Below, in pieces: positions 1-5,525 of a DNA stretch of 9,631 nucleotides. The stretch covers positions 1-9,631 of the forward strand of contig CACZQZ010000071.1 in assembly GCA_902783405.1 (NCBI GenBank). The letters are read 5' to 3'. The position numbers and the translations under genes are program-made. The number at the start of each line of letters is the position of its first letter. The first letter of the stretch is position 1. The notes beneath the pieces were generated by a model. The model was not told the DNA's origin. It saw nothing but the letters and a program-made list of their open reading frames with translations, and made no database searches. This DNA comes from an uncultured Erysipelotrichaceae bacterium. GTDB lineage: Bacteria; Bacillota_I; Bacilli_A; RF39; UBA660.

Positions 1-718
1 ATTATATGAAAAAGGAATTAAAAGTTTACGTACTTTTTGGAAAAAAGATTCTTTTTTCTTTTTATGTAAATGTGGTATAGGATTTTTGTTAGCCCTTATC
101 TTTGGAAGTAAAGTAATTATGTCGATTTATCATAAATATTATTATTATACGATATCTTTTTTTATTGGTATTATTTTTTGTAGTGTTTTAGAAATGAAAA
201 AAAAAGTTAAACTTAAAAATAAAAATATCTTAATTTCTTTTTTTATATGTTTTATTTTTAGTCTCCTTTTAACTTCTCCAAATGAAAAAATGTATATTTT
301 TGACTTTTCTTATAAAGATTACTTTTTTTTAATATTGGTAGGATTTATCGAAGCTTTTTCTATGATGTTTCCAGGAGTAAGTGGAACATCTCTTATGATG
401 ATGATGGGAGTTTATACCTTTCTCATGACCGCACTTAGTAATCTTTTTCATTTTGAACATTTCTTATATCATATTTCTATTTTCTTTCCATTTTTAATTG
501 GTATTTTTATTGGTATATTTGTTTTTACAAGAATATTAGATAAATTATTTAGGTTTTATCCTAAACAAATGAATTATATGATTTTTGGTTTTGTTTTATC
601 TTCTATTCTTTTTTTAGCTAATAAATTAATTTTTTATCATCCTACGATTTATGAAATATTTGCTGGATTATTCTTTTTTATATTAGGTGTCATTTTAGCA
701 TACTTTACAGGAGACTAG
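1..718 (+). CDS. DUF368 family membrane protein (undecaprenyl-phosphate translocase type), 5'-truncated by window edge
   Basis: The reading frame is open from base 2 to the TAG at 716-718, so the start lies outside the window; a TTG at 86 sits inside a membrane helix with no ribosome binding site and is not a credible start. About 238 residues are visible. The protein is almost entirely hydrophobic helices. Its second half carries EAFSMMFPGVSGTSLMMMMG followed by VYTFLMTAL, the hallmark PGxSG(T/S) repeat of DUF368; the matching first-half PGxSGG motif is expected just upstream of the window. Family knowledge: DUF368 proteins (PopT) were reported to return undecaprenyl phosphate from the outer to the inner membrane leaflet, so that the lipid carrier is reused for wall synthesis. 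The next gene follows after 26 bases with no terminator, so they may be co-transcribed. Family call is firm; transport role is by family. Confidence 0.85.
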   Translation, partial: LYEKGIKSLRTFWKKDSFFFLCKCGIGFLLALIFGSKVIMSIYHKYYYYTISFFIGIIFCSVLEMKKKVKLKNKNILISFFICFIFSLLLTSPNEKMYIFDFSYKDYFFLILVGFIEAFSMMFPGVSGTSLMMMMGVYTFLMTALSNLFHFEHFLYHISIFFPFLIGIFIGIFVFTRILDKLFRFYPKQMNYMIFGFVLSSILFLANKLIFYHPTIYEIFAGLFFFILGVILAYFTGD

Positions 719-744
719 AATATAGTTTTTTAGGAGGAATCGTT

Positions 745-1059
745 ATGAATAAAAAATTACCCAATATTTTTGTAAATAAGATTGATAAGAAGTTAGATAA
801 TAATGAAAAAGTTTATTATGGAGAACATGGTAAAAATAAAGAAGATATTGTGGATGAATTTAAAGATATTAAAGATATAAGAGATAAAATGAATGAAATG
901 TATAAAGATGTTCCATTTCTTTATAAGAAAAAAGTATCTATTACGTTAAAAGATAAAACGATGGAAGCTAAAGTAATTAGTTACAATCAAAATTATTTAA
1001 TTACAATGAATAATGAAAGAATTTTGTTAGATGATATTATAGATATTAAATTCATATAA
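745..1059 (+). CDS. conserved-looking hypothetical protein, 104 aa
   Basis: The start is well supported by AGGAGG at 732-737, seven bases before the ATG. No family is recognised. The protein is hydrophilic and charged, with no signal peptide or membrane segment, so it is probably cytosolic. Residues about 31-60 (KNKEDIVDEF to MYKDVPF) look like an amphipathic, highly charged helix. The last 42 residues, from KKKVSITLKD to the C-terminal IIDIKFI, alternate hydrophobic and polar residues like a small beta-barrel of the Sm/SH3 kind; that fold is only a guess from pattern. It lies 26 bases after the DUF368 gene and is probably its operon partner. It ends at a hairpin shared with the convergent small gene at 1086-1262. 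Confidence 0.7.
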   Translation: MNKKLPNIFVNKIDKKLDNNEKVYYGEHGKNKEDIVDEFKDIKDIRDKMNEMYKDVPFLYKKKVSITLKDKTMEAKVISYNQNYLITMNNERILLDDIIDIKFI

Positions 1060-1087
1060 AAAGACTGTGATTTTTTTCACAGTCTTT
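1060..1087. terminator. bidirectional hairpin terminator between convergent genes
   Basis: Two perfect 11-base arms, AAAGACTGTGA (1060-1070) and TCACAGTCTTT (1077-1087), flank a six-T loop. The hairpin starts one base after the stop of the plus-strand gene and overlaps the last two bases of the minus-strand small gene's stop codon. The T-run past the stem is longer on the minus strand (TTTTT then ATATG) than on the plus strand (TTT then ATG), so it should work best for the leftward gene. Confidence 0.75.
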
Positions 1088-1262
1088 ATGCCGCTTTATC
1101 ATCTTTTTTTACATAAACTTTATTAGATTTTTTTGTTAATCCTTTCGTGTTTACTCCAACCTTTTCTAGTTCTTCTAATAAAGATTCTGTTGGTTTTAGT
1201 GTTCCAGATTTTAGCCCGGCACTAATGGATTTTAATATACTTATTTTATTACTTGCACTCAT
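1086..1262 (-). CDS. small basic hypothetical protein, 58 aa
   Basis: A short frame reads leftward from ATG (complement of 1260-1262) to TAA (1086-1088). Three things support it as a real gene: an ideal AGGAGG site (complement of 1269-1274) six bases before the ATG, an extended -10 box TGTTATACT just upstream, and a terminator hairpin beginning in its stop codon. The protein starts MSASNKISILKSISAGLKSG and ends in VYVKKDDKAA. It is lysine-rich with no membrane segment. The predicted pattern is an amphipathic helix (residues about 5-18), a second helix around ESLLEELEKVG (26-36), then a basic tail. No family is recognised; it could be a small nucleic-acid or partner-binding protein, but nothing shows this. 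It is separated from uppP by a terminator and so is its own transcription unit. Confidence 0.7.
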   Translation of the reverse strand: MSASNKISILKSISAGLKSGTLKPTESLLEELEKVGVNTKGLTKKSNKVYVKKDDKAA

Positions 1263-1285
1263 AGAAATCCTCCTATCTTAAAATT

Positions 1286-1294
1286 AGTATAACA
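1286..1294 (-). promoter_or_regulatory. extended -10 promoter for the 58-aa gene
   Basis: On the minus strand the sequence reads TGTTATACT: a -10 box TATACT (complement of 1286-1291) with the TG of an extended -10. It lies 23 bases before the ATG and leaves room for the AGGAGG site. No good TTGACA-like -35 is seen at 16-18 bases, which is tolerable for an extended -10 promoter. Confidence 0.5.
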
Positions 1295-1320
1295 CAAAAA
1301 AGTTAAAAAAATGTAGAAAC

Positions 1321-1354
1321 AAAAGAAAAAACTTTCTCCTTTACAGGAAAAAGT
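1321..1354 (-). terminator. intrinsic terminator of uppP
   Basis: Reading leftward, ACTTTTTCC pairs with GGAGAAAGT (9 bp with one G-U pair) around a TGTAAA loop (1331-1354). A T-rich tail TTTTTCTTTT follows (complement of 1321-1330). It begins seven bases after the uppP stop and separates uppP from the 58-aa gene. Confidence 0.8.
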
Positions 1355-1360
1355 GTCAAG

Positions 1361-2164
1361 TTATAAAAATAATAGTACAAGAAATCCAACAATTAAGCAA
1401 TACCATACGAAGTATGCGAGTTTACCTTTTTTAACAATAGAATGAAACCATTTTGTAGAAAAGAAAGTTATAATTAGAGCGGCTACAAAACCAACGCCAT
1501 AATTGATCATCATATTAGAAGTAATATTGGTTTCTAATAAATCTTTAACTCCTAAAATCATTGTTGCGACAGAAATTGGTAAATAAAGCATGAATGAAAA
1601 TTTAAATGCTTCTTCTCTTTTCATTTTAAGAAGCATACATCCAACGATGGTAGCGCCACTACGGCTAATTCCTGGGAAAAGTGCTACTACCTGAAATAAT
1701 CCAACAATCAGTGCATCTTTAAAGGTAATATCTTCTTTACTCTTCATTCCTTTAAAATCTTTAATTAAATAAAGGAAGAAAGACGTTACTACCAAAGATA
1801 ATCCTACAATTTTAATGTTATCGATAGACTCTATTTTGTCTTTAAATAATAACCCGACAATTCCAGCTGGAATCGTACCAACTACGATGAGCCAACAATA
1901 TTTAAAATTAACTTTGTATTTTTTTTCTTTTGTTTTTATAAATAAGAAGAAATCATGAATAAGTTCTTTAATATCTTTCCAAAAGAAAATTACAATTGCT
2001 ATAAAACTACCGAAATTAGTAACAATTTCAAAATTTAAATCATTTGGGAAAGCATTACCTAATAAAACTTTAAAAATTTGAATGTGTCCACTTGATGATA
2101 CCGGGATAGGTTCTGTAAAACCTTGTACTAAACCTAATATTAAATACTTAATTACTTCTATCAT
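1361..2164 (-). CDS. uppP: undecaprenyl-diphosphatase UppP (BacA family)
   Basis: This 267-residue integral membrane phosphatase removes one phosphate from undecaprenyl diphosphate, regenerating the lipid carrier for peptidoglycan and other surface polymers; overproduction classically gives bacitracin resistance. Length matches the family. The signature near the N-terminus, GLVQGFTEPIPVSSSGH (residues 11-27), contains the (E/Q)xxxE element as Q14 and E18, the serine run and H27. The second signature, PGISRSGAT (164-172), supplies R168. Several hydrophobic helices surround both. The start has AGGTGA (complement of 2171-2176) six bases before the ATG and a TATAAT box slightly further up. It is transcribed alone, divergent from the small membrane protein gene at 2251, and ends in its own terminator. 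Identification is secure. Confidence 0.97.
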   Translation of the reverse strand: MIEVIKYLILGLVQGFTEPIPVSSSGHIQIFKVLLGNAFPNDLNFEIVTNFGSFIAIVIFFWKDIKELIHDFFLFIKTKEKKYKVNFKYCWLIVVGTIPAGIVGLLFKDKIESIDNIKIVGLSLVVTSFFLYLIKDFKGMKSKEDITFKDALIVGLFQVVALFPGISRSGATIVGCMLLKMKREEAFKFSFMLYLPISVATMILGVKDLLETNITSNMMINYGVGFVAALIITFFSTKWFHSIVKKGKLAYFVWYCLIVGFLVLLFL

Positions 2165-2181
2165 TTTTTATCACCTAATTC

Positions 2182-2187
2182 ATTATA
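2182..2187 (-). promoter_or_regulatory. possible -10 box of uppP
   Basis: A perfect TATAAT lies on the minus strand 17 bases before the uppP ATG, with a weak TTTATT at -35 spacing of 17. Transcription from here would give a very short leader that just includes the AGGTGA site. In such AT-rich DNA this could be chance. Confidence 0.35.
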
Positions 2188-2250
2188 TCCTATTTTTAAA
2201 ATTTAATAAATAAAAAGGTAAAAAAATAATAAAATTTATTAGGTGAGTAC

Positions 2251-2445
2251 ATGAAATATTTTTTCTATCTCTTAGGTATTTTTTTGATTAGTATTGGTCT
2301 TTTATATGTTGTAAGCACTTTAAATTTGTTTGTGATAGGGTATAATTTTTTTGATTTTATCCATTTTATGATTAGAAAAATACATTTTTGGTTTTTAATT
2401 GCTGGTATTTTTCTTATTATAGTAACATTATGGATAGGAGGATAA
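2251..2445 (+). CDS. small two-helix membrane protein, 64 aa
   Basis: The frame opens with ATG five bases after an AGGTGA site (2241-2246). The protein has two hydrophobic stretches, residues about 3-30 and about 44-62 (FWFLIAGIFLIIVTLWIGG), joined by a short loop containing IRK. It is therefore a small integral membrane protein with both ends probably on the same side. No family is recognised. Its stop is one base before the ATG of the DUF3603 gene, and that gene's AGGAGG lies inside this coding region, so the two are an operon and likely translationally coupled. A role shared with the DUF3603 protein is possible but unproven. Confidence 0.65.
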   Translation: MKYFFYLLGIFLISIGLLYVVSTLNLFVIGYNFFDFIHFMIRKIHFWFLIAGIFLIIVTLWIGG

Positions 2446-2446
2446 C

Positions 2447-3070
2447 ATGAAATATATTTATGACATTTTAGTAAACTTTAAAAGAGAAATTTATGATTTT
2501 TATGATTGGAATAAAGAAGATAAGATTATAAATATAAGGAAAATTCCTGTTATTAAAGTAAAAAAAGAAGTACTTTACGATTTAATATATAAAAAGGTAG
2601 AAATATCAGATGAGTTTTTAAAAAGTATTTATAATAAAACCGATGCTTTTCATCAAATTAGATTTCAGGTTTTACCCTATGCTTCTGTTTTTACAGATGG
2701 AAATATGGTATGTGCTATAAAATTTCATTATAAAAGAAATGAGTTTGTAAGTTTATTACTTTTTGATGAAGAAGAAGAGGTTTTGGATATTGCTAAAAAA
2801 ATGGATATTACTGATATATCATATAAAATAATTGGAGAAAAAAATTTTTCTTTAAAAACAAGAAGAGAAATGAAAAAAATTACATATATACAAAACGAAT
2901 TAAAAAATATAACTGTAGATGAGTTAAAATATTTATATTTTGATTGTTTTAATAAAAAAAATATAAATGAAAATGAGATGAGATTAGAAATTAATAATCA
3001 TCTAAACGAACGGAGTTTTTTAGATTACGTTTATGATTTCTTTAGTTTAACTTCTAAAAAAACAAATTAA
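2447..3070 (+). CDS. DUF3603-like protein, 207 aa
   Basis: The start is fixed by AGGAGG at 2436-2441. The N-terminus, YIYDILVNFKREIYDFYDW followed by NKEDKIINIRKIPVIKV, and the later FQVLPYASVFTDGNMVCAI strongly resemble the layout of DUF3603 proteins of Bacilli, soluble proteins of unknown function. In that family an aromatic, acidic start is followed by a KxP(L/V)xKV element and a central V(F/V)TDG motif. There is no signal peptide or membrane helix, so it is probably cytosolic. The C-terminal half is charged and helical. It is the second gene of a unit with the small membrane protein and ends at a hairpin shared with the convergent UPF0316 gene. Family recognition is from memory of the pattern, so moderately sure; the function is unknown. 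Confidence 0.65.
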   Translation: MKYIYDILVNFKREIYDFYDWNKEDKIINIRKIPVIKVKKEVLYDLIYKKVEISDEFLKSIYNKTDAFHQIRFQVLPYASVFTDGNMVCAIKFHYKRNEFVSLLLFDEEEEVLDIAKKMDITDISYKIIGEKNFSLKTRREMKKITYIQNELKNITVDELKYLYFDCFNKKNINENEMRLEINNHLNERSFLDYVYDFFSLTSKKTN

Positions 3071-3095
3071 AATGGTTATTTAAAGTAACCATTTT
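3069..3095. terminator. bidirectional terminator between convergent genes
   Basis: Perfect 10-base arms AAAATGGTTA (3069-3078) and TAACCATTTT (3086-3095) enclose a seven-base loop. The first arm includes the end of the plus gene's TAA, and the whole loop and second arm lie within the last codons of the minus gene (ENGYFK-stop). Each side ends in four Ts, so it can serve both strands, though weakly. Confidence 0.7.
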
Positions 3096-3585
3096 CTACA
3101 AGTTTTGTTTCATTAACAACCACAAAGGCTCTTTCATCAAGAGTTTTTATTAGATTTTTTAAATGACTTAATCTTTTTTTATTAATTTCAATAAAAAGCA
3201 TATATTTCCCATCTTTTTTATCAGTTCCCTTAGCATCAATTACAGATACACCATATCCATGACTTCTAATCATTTTAATAATTTCATCATTCTTAGAACT
3301 TGTGACAACTTGAACAGCTAAATTTCCTGTGATAAAATGATCTGAAATAATTCCACCAATATATGTACCTGTCGCAAATCCACCAGCATAACTTATGGCA
3401 ATCCAAAGACTACTCTCATCGGTATTTAGTGCTTCTTTTACAATAATAAACCACACTAAAACTTCAAAAAAGCCAACTAAACTAGCTTGCACGTTTTTTC
3501 CTTTAATGGTTAAAATTGTTCTGATTGTTCCAAGAGAAACATCTAGAATTCTAACTAAAAATATCTGTATACAAAGTATTAACAT
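3076..3585 (-). CDS. UPF0316 / DUF2179 family membrane protein, 169 aa
   Basis: The N-terminal half holds about three membrane helices: residues 1-20, about 33-50, and about 60-85. The first is followed by RILDVSLGTIRTILTIKGKN, and the conserved order (xTIRTixxiKG, then FFEVLVWxxxV, then YAxGFxxGxxxGxxI) is that of UPF0316 proteins such as B. subtilis YebE. The C-terminal half (about 88-165) is a soluble DUF2179 domain: VQVVTSSKNDEIIKMIRSHGYGVSVIDAKG and KYMLFIEINKKRLSHLKNLIK. That domain is thought to sense or bind a small ligand in related membrane proteins. Length fits the family. The start has GGTGA four bases before the ATG, with TATACT further upstream. No substrate is known; it appears to be a single-gene unit. 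Confidence 0.88.
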   Translation of the reverse strand: MLILCIQIFLVRILDVSLGTIRTILTIKGKNVQASLVGFFEVLVWFIIVKEALNTDESSLWIAISYAGGFATGTYIGGIISDHFITGNLAVQVVTSSKNDEIIKMIRSHGYGVSVIDAKGTDKKDGKYMLFIEINKKRLSHLKNLIKTLDERAFVVVNETKLVENGYFK

Positions 3586-3600
3586 ATTATCACCATTTTT

Positions 3601-3606
3601 AGTATA
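3601..3606 (-). promoter_or_regulatory. possible -10 box of the UPF0316 gene
   Basis: TATACT on the minus strand lies 15 bases before the ATG; no convincing -35 is seen. It would give a very short leader, as for uppP. Weak support. Confidence 0.3.
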
Positions 3607-3683
3607 ACCAAATCTTTGAAAAAAAACTGTTTTTTGAATAATTTAAATAAAAAAGAGAATGCTATTAATAAAAGGAGGAACAT

Positions 3684-4241
3684 ATGAAAAAGTGGTTAAT
3701 TTTATTTTTTTCTATTTTTTTTATTGGATGTGGATCTATTAAAGACTTAAGTAATACACCAACTAGAAAAGTAGAAGCATATTTAAATAAATATCAGATA
3801 GCAGATGATTCTATTTTTAAAGATATCTATGATGATGTAATGGATATTTTTAATACAACTGATTTATCAGAAGGTGAAAAAATCCGTTATGAAAAAATGA
3901 TGAAGAAAAATTATGGAGATATGACATATGAAGTTAAAGATGAAAGAATTGATGGAGATAATGCGATTGTAACTGCAGAAATCAATGTTAAAGATTTAGC
4001 TAAAGTAAAAGAAAATGCAGATGAATACTTAGAAGATCATAAAGAAGAATTTCAAGATGAAAATGGAATATTAAATGATAGTTTATTTCACAATTATTTA
4101 TTTGAACATTGGGATTCAGATAGTGAAATAATTACTTATACCATAGATTTTACTTTATATAAAAATGAAGATGGAAAGTGGAAACTCGATTCACTTACTA
4201 AAGAACAAAAACAAAAATTACATGGAACTTATAGTATATAA
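3684..4241 (+). CDS. predicted lipoprotein of unknown function, 185 aa
   Basis: AGGAGG at 3673-3678 fixes the start. The N-terminus MKKWLILFFSIFFIGCGS is a typical lipoprotein signal: two lysines, a hydrophobic core and the lipobox FIGC, so cleavage and lipid attachment at C16 are expected and the mature protein sits on the outer face of the membrane. The mature part is acidic and lysine-rich. It has a helical stretch (about 27-75) and then alternating strands (YEVKDERIDGDNAIVTAEIN, later EIITYTIDFTLYKNEDGKWK). A helix followed by a curved sheet ending in a KWKLDSL strand recalls NTF2/cystatin-like lipoprotein domains; that fold is inference. A TGCTATTAA box at 3660-3668 might be a weak promoter. 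It is a single-gene unit ending in an AT-rich hairpin. Confidence 0.8.
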   Translation: MKKWLILFFSIFFIGCGSIKDLSNTPTRKVEAYLNKYQIADDSIFKDIYDDVMDIFNTTDLSEGEKIRYEKMMKKNYGDMTYEVKDERIDGDNAIVTAEINVKDLAKVKENADEYLEDHKEEFQDENGILNDSLFHNYLFEHWDSDSEIITYTIDFTLYKNEDGKWKLDSLTKEQKQKLHGTYSI

Positions 4242-4249
4242 GTTTTTTT
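4226..4249 (+). terminator. AT-rich hairpin terminator overlapping the lipoprotein stop
   Basis: AACTTATA (4226-4233) pairs perfectly with TATAAGTT (4237-4244) around a GTA loop, followed directly by five more Ts (4245-4249). Only one G-C pair makes the stem weak, but the T-run is directly attached. The stop codon TAA lies inside the second arm. Confidence 0.5.
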
Positions 4250-4363
4250 AATAATGTAATCCATAAAATGTAATAAAATCGGAAAATAAAGTGATTTTTA
4301 AATTTACAACAAATACTATAAATGTCGAATTATTACTCAGTTTTATAAAAAATTATAGAATAA

Positions 4364-4389
4364 AAAAATGAGGAACGTTCCTCATTTTT
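4364..4389. terminator. strong palindromic bidirectional terminator
   Basis: A perfect 26-base palindrome: arms AAAAATGAGGAAC (4364-4376) and GTTCCTCATTTTT (4377-4389), so the loop comes from opening the central bases. Leftward it ends the spore coat gene with seven Ts after the GC-rich core and overlaps its stop codon. Rightward it gives five Ts and backs up the weaker lipoprotein terminator. The stretch 4250-4363 between the two hairpins shows no other feature. Confidence 0.85.
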
Positions 4390-4801
4390 AAACACCTTCA
4401 ACAAAAGTATCAGCTAAACATCTAATAACACAACAACAGTTTAAATCCATTGTAAAGAAAGAACTTGTAGCTACATAAGGTATTGTAGTTTCAGTAGTAT
4501 CTGGATTAGGAGTTAAAACTCTGAAAGTAGCACAATTATCCTCAATTTTTTCTACTCTAAAAATGTTAGAAGTTTCTGTTTCAGCAGGATCTCTACTAAT
4601 TGGCATACTCCAAGCGGTTCCATTTCCAAAAGCAGTATAAAGCATAACAGGTCTTGTGTTGCATCCCATAGTTGTTCCACATGCTAAGAAACCACGATCA
4701 CAACTTTCTAAACTTTCTGTACAAGTAGCGTTCTTTTGTAAAATAGAAATAACTGTTAAAATTTCTGCTATACAACCAGAATTATCATTTTGATTACACA
4801 T
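4388..4801 (-). CDS. CotY/CotZ family spore coat (exosporium/crust) protein, 137 aa
   Basis: The start is taken at the ATG ending at 4801, because GAGGTGG (complement of 4807-4813) lies five bases upstream. A GTG at 4810 lies inside that ribosome site and is rejected. The protein is cysteine-rich, with 11 cysteines including a CCC run near the C-terminus (DLNCCCVIRC). It carries the family order: CIAEILTVISILQKNA, CDRGFLACG, NTRPVMLYTAFGNGTAWSMP, FRVEKIEDNCATFRVLTPNP, then YVATSSFFTMDLNCCCVIR. These proteins are made in the mother cell and self-assemble into disulfide-linked sheets on the outermost spore layer. There is no signal peptide, as expected. It diverges from a triple-LysM gene, which fits a spore-surface module. 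Whether it is CotY or CotZ cannot be told. Confidence 0.93.
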   Translation of the reverse strand: MCNQNDNSGCIAEILTVISILQKNATCTESLESCDRGFLACGTTMGCNTRPVMLYTAFGNGTAWSMPISRDPAETETSNIFRVEKIEDNCATFRVLTPNPDTTETTIPYVATSSFFTMDLNCCCVIRCLADTFVEGV

Positions 4802-4806
4802 ATATT

Positions 4807-4813
4807 CCACCTC
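4807..4813 (-). promoter_or_regulatory. ribosome binding site that decides the CotY/Z start
   Basis: GAGGTGG on the minus strand, five bases before ATG at 4801. It contains the GTG that would otherwise give a protein three residues longer. Confidence 0.75.
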
Positions 4814-4912
4814 TTATCTATTCAATAATAAAATATTCTAGAAATGAAAAATGAATTAAAGCAAACACCTAAAATTAAGAAAAAAATAGACCTATCTACA
4901 TATAATTTTATT

Positions 4913-4919
4913 GAGGTGA
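4913..4919 (+). promoter_or_regulatory. ribosome binding site that decides the LysM gene start
   Basis: GAGGTGA five bases before the ATG at 4925. The earlier in-frame ATG at 4844 has no such site and would add a 27-residue lysine-rich leader not expected in a LysM protein. Confidence 0.75.
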
Positions 4920-4924
4920 ATAAA

Positions 4925-5380
4925 ATGTATAAAATTTATCAAGTAGAAGAAAATGAAACTTTAGGTGATATAGCAAATAAAATAAAAATAAATGAGCAAG
5001 ATTTAAGAAGGATTAATGGGTTTAATAATAATTATGAAGTAAGTAGTGGAGATTTAGTGATTATTCCATCAAATGATAATATAATGTTTGAAAATTATAT
5101 GATTCAAAGAGGGGACACCATTTATGATATCGCCCGAAAATATGACATATCTGCTCAAGATTTATTAAGATTAAATGGATTGAATACTGATGATTATATT
5201 TATCCTGGAGAAAACTTATTGATTCCTAAAAGTGACATTCGTTTTTATTTTACAGAAGAAGGAGATACTCTTGAAAAGATTGTAAATAGTTTAGAAACAA
5301 ATATTGAAACACTTTTAAATCAAAATAAAAATATAACGTTAATGCCGGAACAATTAATTATCATTAAAAAAGAAAAATAA
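4925..5380 (+). CDS. triple-LysM protein without signal peptide, 151 aa (likely spore coat associated)
   Basis: Three LysM peptidoglycan-binding repeats fill the protein: residues about 3-48 (IYQVEENETLGDIANK to GDLVIIP), 58-101 (YMIQRGDTIYDIARKYDIS to GENLLIP) and 107-147 (FYFTEEGDTLEKIVNS to PEQLIII). The second is the most canonical and the third is the most diverged. LysM domains bind the N-acetylglucosamine of glycan strands. There is no signal peptide or membrane helix, so the protein stays in the cytosol that makes it. This is odd for a wall binder but normal for mother-cell spore proteins such as SafA and SpoVID, which use LysM to reach the cortex. Divergence from a CotY/Z gene supports that reading. 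A CATATAAT element at 4899-4906 is a possible -10 box. An attached hydrolase or polymerisation domain is absent. Confidence 0.85.
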   Translation: MYKIYQVEENETLGDIANKIKINEQDLRRINGFNNNYEVSSGDLVIIPSNDNIMFENYMIQRGDTIYDIARKYDISAQDLLRLNGLNTDDYIYPGENLLIPKSDIRFYFTEEGDTLEKIVNSLETNIETLLNQNKNITLMPEQLIIIKKEK

Positions 5381-5406
5381 GTTTATAAGAATATATGAAT
5401 AAAATT

Positions 5407-5440
5407 AAATTACCTATAATAATTTGGTAATTTTTTTCTT
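5407..5440 (+). terminator. intrinsic terminator of the LysM gene
   Basis: AAATTACC (5407-5414) pairs with GGTAATTT (5426-5433) around an 11-base loop, followed by further Ts and CTT. It lies 26 bases after the LysM stop and separates that gene from the L,D-transpeptidase unit. Confidence 0.7.
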
Positions 5441-5468
5441 TGATAATAACTTTACAATCCATTTATTC

Positions 5469-5488
5469 TTCTGTAGATTTTTACAGAA
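5469..5488. repeat. inverted repeat TTCTGTA-N6-TACAGAA upstream of the L,D-transpeptidase
   Basis: Perfect 7-base arms at 5469-5475 and 5482-5488, directly before a -10-like TGATAGAAT (5494-5502) and 37 bases before the ATG. There is no T-run after it, so it is not a good terminator. Its place over the -35 region would suit a repressor operator; a hairpin in the leader is the alternative. Confidence 0.45.
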
Positions 5489-5493
5489 AGATA

Positions 5494-5502
5494 TGATAGA
5501 AT
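5494..5502 (+). promoter_or_regulatory. extended -10 promoter of the L,D-transpeptidase unit
   Basis: TGATAGAAT: a -10 box TAGAAT (five of six consensus bases) preceded by TGA, matching the TGn extended -10. It is 23 bases before the ATG, which has AGAAGGTG at 5513-5520. No clear -35 is seen; the inverted repeat overlaps that zone. Confidence 0.45.
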
Positions 5503-5525
5503 AAGTAAAGAAAGAAGGTGTCATT

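Noticed and set aside
86..88. TTG as start of the first gene
   Set aside because: The frame is open to the window edge, the TTG lies in a membrane helix, and upstream residues match the DUF368 pattern.
2171..2246. Nine-base inverted repeat TCACCTAAT / ATTAGGTGA in the uppP divergent region
   Set aside because: Both arms are simply the ribosome binding sites of the two divergent genes; no further symmetry supports an operator.
3395..3607. Plus-strand frame of 70 codons
   Set aside because: It lies opposite the UPF0316 gene, has no ribosome site and no recognisable protein features.
4250..4363. AT-rich stretch between terminators considered for a small gene or RNA
   Set aside because: No frame with a ribosome site, no stable hairpin and no promoter with both boxes could be seen.
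4844..4846. ATG as start of the LysM gene
   Set aside because: No ribosome site; ATG 4925 has GAGGTGA at ideal spacing and begins directly at the first LysM.
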